A stretch of DNA of 40,526 nucleotides from contig DVIF01000072.1 of assembly GCA_018711525.1 (NCBI GenBank), positions 1 to 40,526 on the forward strand, written 5' to 3'. The notes beneath the pieces are model-generated. The model had not been told where the DNA came from, searched no databases, and worked only from the letters and a program-made list of their open reading frames with translations. The translations under genes and the position numbers were made by a program. Of the stretch, positions 37,238 through 40,526 are shown one piece after another; position 1 is the stretch's first letter, and each line of letters opens with the position of its first letter. This DNA comes from Candidatus Ornithospirochaeta stercorigallinarum (GTDB taxonomy: Bacteria > Spirochaetota > Spirochaetia > Sphaerochaetales > Sphaerochaetaceae).

Positions 37238-38515
37238 ATGAATACTTTGATTAAGAACGCATTGGTAATCCCCATGAAAAACGACGGGGAGTTCTTCTAT
37301 GGAGACATACTCATAAAGAACGGTAAAATCGCAGAGGTAGGAGAAAAGATAGATTTCCCCGCAGATGAGACCATAGATGCGGAAGGGGCAATCGCGCTTC
37401 CTGCATTCATAAACGCGCACACGCATCTAGCAATGATCCTCATGCGCAACTACAAGGATGACAAGGAGAACCTGCAGGAGTGGCTTTCTGAAATCTTCCC
37501 TATCGAGGACAAGCTTGAAGCGGATGACATATTCAAGGCCTCAAGGGCAGGGGTTGCCGAGCTCATCAAAGGTGGTTGTACGACTTTCGCAGACATGTAT
37601 TTCTCCGCAGAAGAGACAGAAAAGGCAGTCATGGAGGCGGGAATCAACGCATCACTCGGTCTGACGATATTCGGAGACGGAGAGGAGACGGAGAGAAGAT
37701 ATCTTGAAAGACTGCCGAAGATGAAGAAAAACGCCGAATCCTATGGCAGGATCACATTCACCATCGCCCCTCACGCGATCTACACGACAGAAAAAGACAG
37801 CTATAAGAAGTCAAAGGAATATGCAGAGAAGGAGGGATTCGTAGTCCATACACATCTTTCAGAGACGAAAAAGGAAGTGGACGACTCTCTGGCGGAAAAC
37901 GGAAAAAGCCCCCTTACCTACCTTAAGGAAATCGGTGCGCTGAGCAGGAACAATATGATTCTTGCCCACGGGGTTCATCTGACCGATGAAGAGCTGGAAG
38001 TGGTGAAGGAATACGGGCTGAGTGTAATAAACAACCCATCAAGCAACATGAAGCTTACATCCGGGGCGCTGAATGTCGAAAAACTGATTGAGATGGGAAT
38101 AAATGTCGCACTTGGAACAGACGGGGCCAGCAGCAACAACAACCTCAACATGCTTGAAGAGATGCATGTTGCAGCACTCTCTGCATCCCTGAGAGGAGGA
38201 AAGCCCATAAAAGCCTACGACATTCTTAAAATGGCAACCATCAATGGAGCAAAGGCCCTCTCACTCGAGAGCAGGCTCGGCACCATTGAAAGCGGAAAGG
38301 ATGCCGATATAATCCTCATAAGCACAAAAGGCCTTAACATGAACCCTCTGAACAATCCGTTCTCTGCAATAGTATATTCAGCTTCCAGCGAGGACATAAC
38401 CACAGTCTTCTCAAACGGTGTGAAAGTATTGGATGACAGAAAGATCACCTATGCCGATGAGAGTGAAATAATAAAAGATGTGAACGCTGCATGGAGCGCT
38501 GTCACCAGGAGGTAG
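37238..38515 (+). CDS. mtaD: 5-methylthioadenosine/S-adenosylhomocysteine deaminase-like amidohydrolase
   Basis: ALPAFINAHTHLAMILMRNYKDDKENLQEWL, CTTFADMYF, VVHTHLSETKKEV, ILAHGVHLTDEE, NNPSSNMKLTSG, ALGTDGASSNNNLNMLEEM. Confidence 0.87.
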   Translation: MNTLIKNALVIPMKNDGEFFYGDILIKNGKIAEVGEKIDFPADETIDAEGAIALPAFINAHTHLAMILMRNYKDDKENLQEWLSEIFPIEDKLEADDIFKASRAGVAELIKGGCTTFADMYFSAEETEKAVMEAGINASLGLTIFGDGEETERRYLERLPKMKKNAESYGRITFTIAPHAIYTTEKDSYKKSKEYAEKEGFVVHTHLSETKKEVDDSLAENGKSPLTYLKEIGALSRNNMILAHGVHLTDEELEVVKEYGLSVINNPSSNMKLTSGALNVEKLIEMGINVALGTDGASSNNNLNMLEEMHVAALSASLRGGKPIKAYDILKMATINGAKALSLESRLGTIESGKDADIILISTKGLNMNPLNNPFSAIVYSASSEDITTVFSNGVKVLDDRKITYADESEIIKDVNAAWSAVTRR

Positions 38516-38519
38516 AGAG

Positions 38520-38840
38520 ATGTTTTTCGTAGACAAAGATATAAGCACGGACATCATCGATGAGAGGACAAAGCGCAAGGTCCTTGCCCATGATGATGAG
38601 ATGATGGCATGCCATCTCTATTTCAAGACCGGATCCATAGGAAGAAAGCACTCACACTCAAACACCCAGATATGCTACATAATCAAAGGCAGGTTCGAGT
38701 TCGATCTCGAAGGAGACACCAGAGTCCTGACATCAGGCGACAGTGTATACATCCCATCGGACGCAGAACATGGCCTCGTATGTCTTGAAGAGGGGGAAGT
38801 ACTTGATGTCTTTACCCCGGAAAGGAAGGATTTCCTATGA
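38520..38840 (+). CDS. Small single-domain cupin (KdgF-like)
   Basis: HDDEMMACHLYFKTGSIGRKHSHSNTQICYIIKGRFEFDLEGDTRVLTSGDSVYIPSDAEHGLVCLEEGEVLDVFTPERKDFL; cupin metal-site His/Gln/His pattern. Confidence 0.87.
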   Translation: MFFVDKDISTDIIDERTKRKVLAHDDEMMACHLYFKTGSIGRKHSHSNTQICYIIKGRFEFDLEGDTRVLTSGDSVYIPSDAEHGLVCLEEGEVLDVFTPERKDFL

Positions 38841-39874
38841 TGAAGGAATCATTTGAGACGATCAGGATGGAAGGAGATGATCTTATTCTCCTAGACCAGA
38901 GGAGACTTCCATCCTCCATGGAATATATCAGGGCAAAGACAGTGGACGACGTATATCGGGCAATCAAGGACATGGCTGTCAGAGGAGCACCGTTGATCGG
39001 AAGCACTGCAGGATATGGGGTGTATTTCGCAGCAAAAGAAAGCCGAAGCAAAGAAGAATTCCTGAAAAAGTGTACATTCCTCGCATCTGCAAGACCTACG
39101 GCAGTGAACCTCATGTGGGCTGTAGACAGGATGAAAAGGACGGCATTCGAATACGATTTCTCGCTCGAAAAGCTTTTAAAGGAAGCAGATAGGATAAAAG
39201 AGGAGGACATTGAAACCAACCATGCACTGAGCATCTACGGCTCTTCACTGCTGGAAAAAGGATCCACGGTCCTGACGCACTGCAATGCAGGAGCACTTGC
39301 AACTTCAGGATGGGGAACGGCACTTGGAGTTATCAAGCAGGCCTTCCTGGACGGCAGGATCAAGCATGTCTATGCCGATGAGACAAGGCCGAGGCTGCAG
39401 GGAGCACGGCTTACTGCATTCGAGCTCGTAGACTTCAAAATCCCTTCAACCCTTATCCCTGACAGCGTGGCTGCAACACTTATAAGGGACAAGAGAATCG
39501 ATGCGATAATAGTGGGAGCGGACAGGATTGCCCTCAACGGGGATACAGCAAACAAAATCGGAACGTTCTCTCTTTCTGTTGTTGCAAAGGCATATGGCGT
39601 TCCAATGTATATTGCAGCTCCAATCAGCACCATAGATTTCAACACTAGAAGCGGTAAAGACATCCCCATAGAGGAAAGAGATAAGAGTGAGGTAATCGAC
39701 CCGCTGGATAACGGGATGCTCATAGCACCGGAGGGGATGGATGTCTATAACCCATCATTTGATGTGACTCCGCATGAGAATATTACAGCGATCATAACAG
39801 AAAAAGGAATCATAGAAGAACCTTTTGAAGAGAATATCAGGAAACTGAAAGAATGCTGCTGCAGTCACACCTGA
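38837..39874 (+). CDS. mtnA: S-methyl-5-thioribose-1-phosphate isomerase
   Basis: MAVRGAPLIGSTAGYGVY, YADETRPRLQGARLTAFEL, IVGADRIALNGDTANKIGTFSL. Confidence 0.95.
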   Translation: MMKESFETIRMEGDDLILLDQRRLPSSMEYIRAKTVDDVYRAIKDMAVRGAPLIGSTAGYGVYFAAKESRSKEEFLKKCTFLASARPTAVNLMWAVDRMKRTAFEYDFSLEKLLKEADRIKEEDIETNHALSIYGSSLLEKGSTVLTHCNAGALATSGWGTALGVIKQAFLDGRIKHVYADETRPRLQGARLTAFELVDFKIPSTLIPDSVAATLIRDKRIDAIIVGADRIALNGDTANKIGTFSLSVVAKAYGVPMYIAAPISTIDFNTRSGKDIPIEERDKSEVIDPLDNGMLIAPEGMDVYNPSFDVTPHENITAIITEKGIIEEPFEENIRKLKECCCSHT

Positions 39875-39911
39875 CTGCAGTACAGCTGCCTATTCTACAA
39901 GTTTCCTACCT

Positions 39912-40400
39912 TCAGAATGCTCTGGCGACCTTGTTTCCAAGGGCGACATAATTAAAATGCACCGGGTCATAGGTAACAGGACGGATCAGAGTGTAATCAG
40001 GCTTGCCATCCTCTCCAAGGACAGACTCATCAACGCTGACATTAACTATCTTCCCGATGATATGCTCCTCGGCATCAATGCGTACCAGCTCACATTCCAT
40101 CACAAGAGGAAGCTCCTCTATTATCGGGGCATTTACACGTGTGCTCATTTTAACAGTCCATCCTGCCTTTCCTATCTTATCCTGTTCTTTATTTCCACTG
40201 ACAATGCCGACATAATCTGCAGATGTGACGGTATCGACTGTGGCGAAAGAGAGCGTGAATGCCTTTGATGAGATGATATTCCTCGTCGTCTTATGGCTCT
40301 TATCAAGGCAGAGAACCACCTGGTCGTTATCATAGATTGCACCCCATGCGGCATTCATCGCATCGGGGCGCCCAGCCTCATCATAGCTTCCAACTGTGAA
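39912..40400 (-). pseudogene. Flavin reductase/flavoredoxin family protein with its N-terminus replaced by IS-derived sequence
   Basis: RFTVGSYDEAGRPDAMNAAWGAIYDNDQVVLCLDKSHKTTRNI... matches the family from about residue 15 onward; the ORF to 40484 (MEGKSPLPKGASAGDRVEGSSRFYKRA) reads through IS605-like end sequence. Confidence 0.65.
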
Positions 40401-40403
40401 CCT

Positions 40404-40526
40404 CGCCCGCTTATAGAAGCGGGAGCTTCCCTCTACGCGGTCTCCCGCGCTTGCTCCTTTAGGGAGCGGGGACTTCCCTTCCACCGCTCGGTCTTCCCTC
40501 AGCTCAGGCCGAAGCCGTCACCGCAA
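40404..40526 (-). mobile_element. Right end of an IS200/IS605-type (TnpB-encoding) element, with possible omegaRNA-like 3' region
   Basis: Minus strand reads GTCCCCGCTCCCTAAAGGAGC-AAGCGCGGGAGACCGCGTAGAGGGAAGCTCCCGCTTCTATAAGCGGG; the terminal CCCGCTTCTATAAGCGGG hairpin preceded by GGAAGCT resembles IS605-type RE hairpins. A frame ending ...CGDGFGLS* (40499-40526) could be the TnpB C-terminus. Confidence 0.6.

Noticed and set aside
1-40526. CRISPR array, rRNA operon or prophage structural genes
   Set aside because: No regularly spaced direct repeats, no rRNA-like stretches and no phage structural proteins recognised.

Overview
The window looks like a compact, mostly core spirochaete-type bacterial chromosome segment with a few accessory islands. 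Lineage is inferred from gene order (rpmF-acpP-rnc; ispE-spoVG-tRNA-rplY-pth-tilS-ftsH) and was not tested. From left to right: the 5' part of a ygfK-like flavoprotein gene (runs off the left edge); a low-GC accessory island with a putative ~100-nt structured RNA, a truncated DUF3800-like ORF and an AAA_14/DUF4143 ATPase; a xanthine/uracil permease; a stand-alone DUF3320-like protein; two adjacent fold-type II PLP enzymes; a two-polypeptide tandem-ASKHA activase / 2-hydroxyacyl-CoA dehydratase-like system; NfeD + stomatin; ileS-lipoprotein-fmdB-trpS; cca; rpmF-acpP-rnc; an AT-rich lipoprotein; ybaK; yidD; udk, galM, lepA, ftsH, tilS, pth, rplY, tRNA-Gln(TTG), spoVG, ispE; a HAD phosphatase; cysK; an AMP-forming acyl-CoA synthetase; an mtaD-cupin-mtnA operon; and a flavin-reductase gene whose 5' end is replaced by what looks like the right end of an IS200/IS605 (TnpB-type) element. 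The strongest leads are the terminator-capped RNA upstream of the DUF3800 remnant, the translationally coupled mtaD-cupin-mtnA operon, and the IS605-like junction at the right edge. All family calls come from reading the translations; no database search was run.
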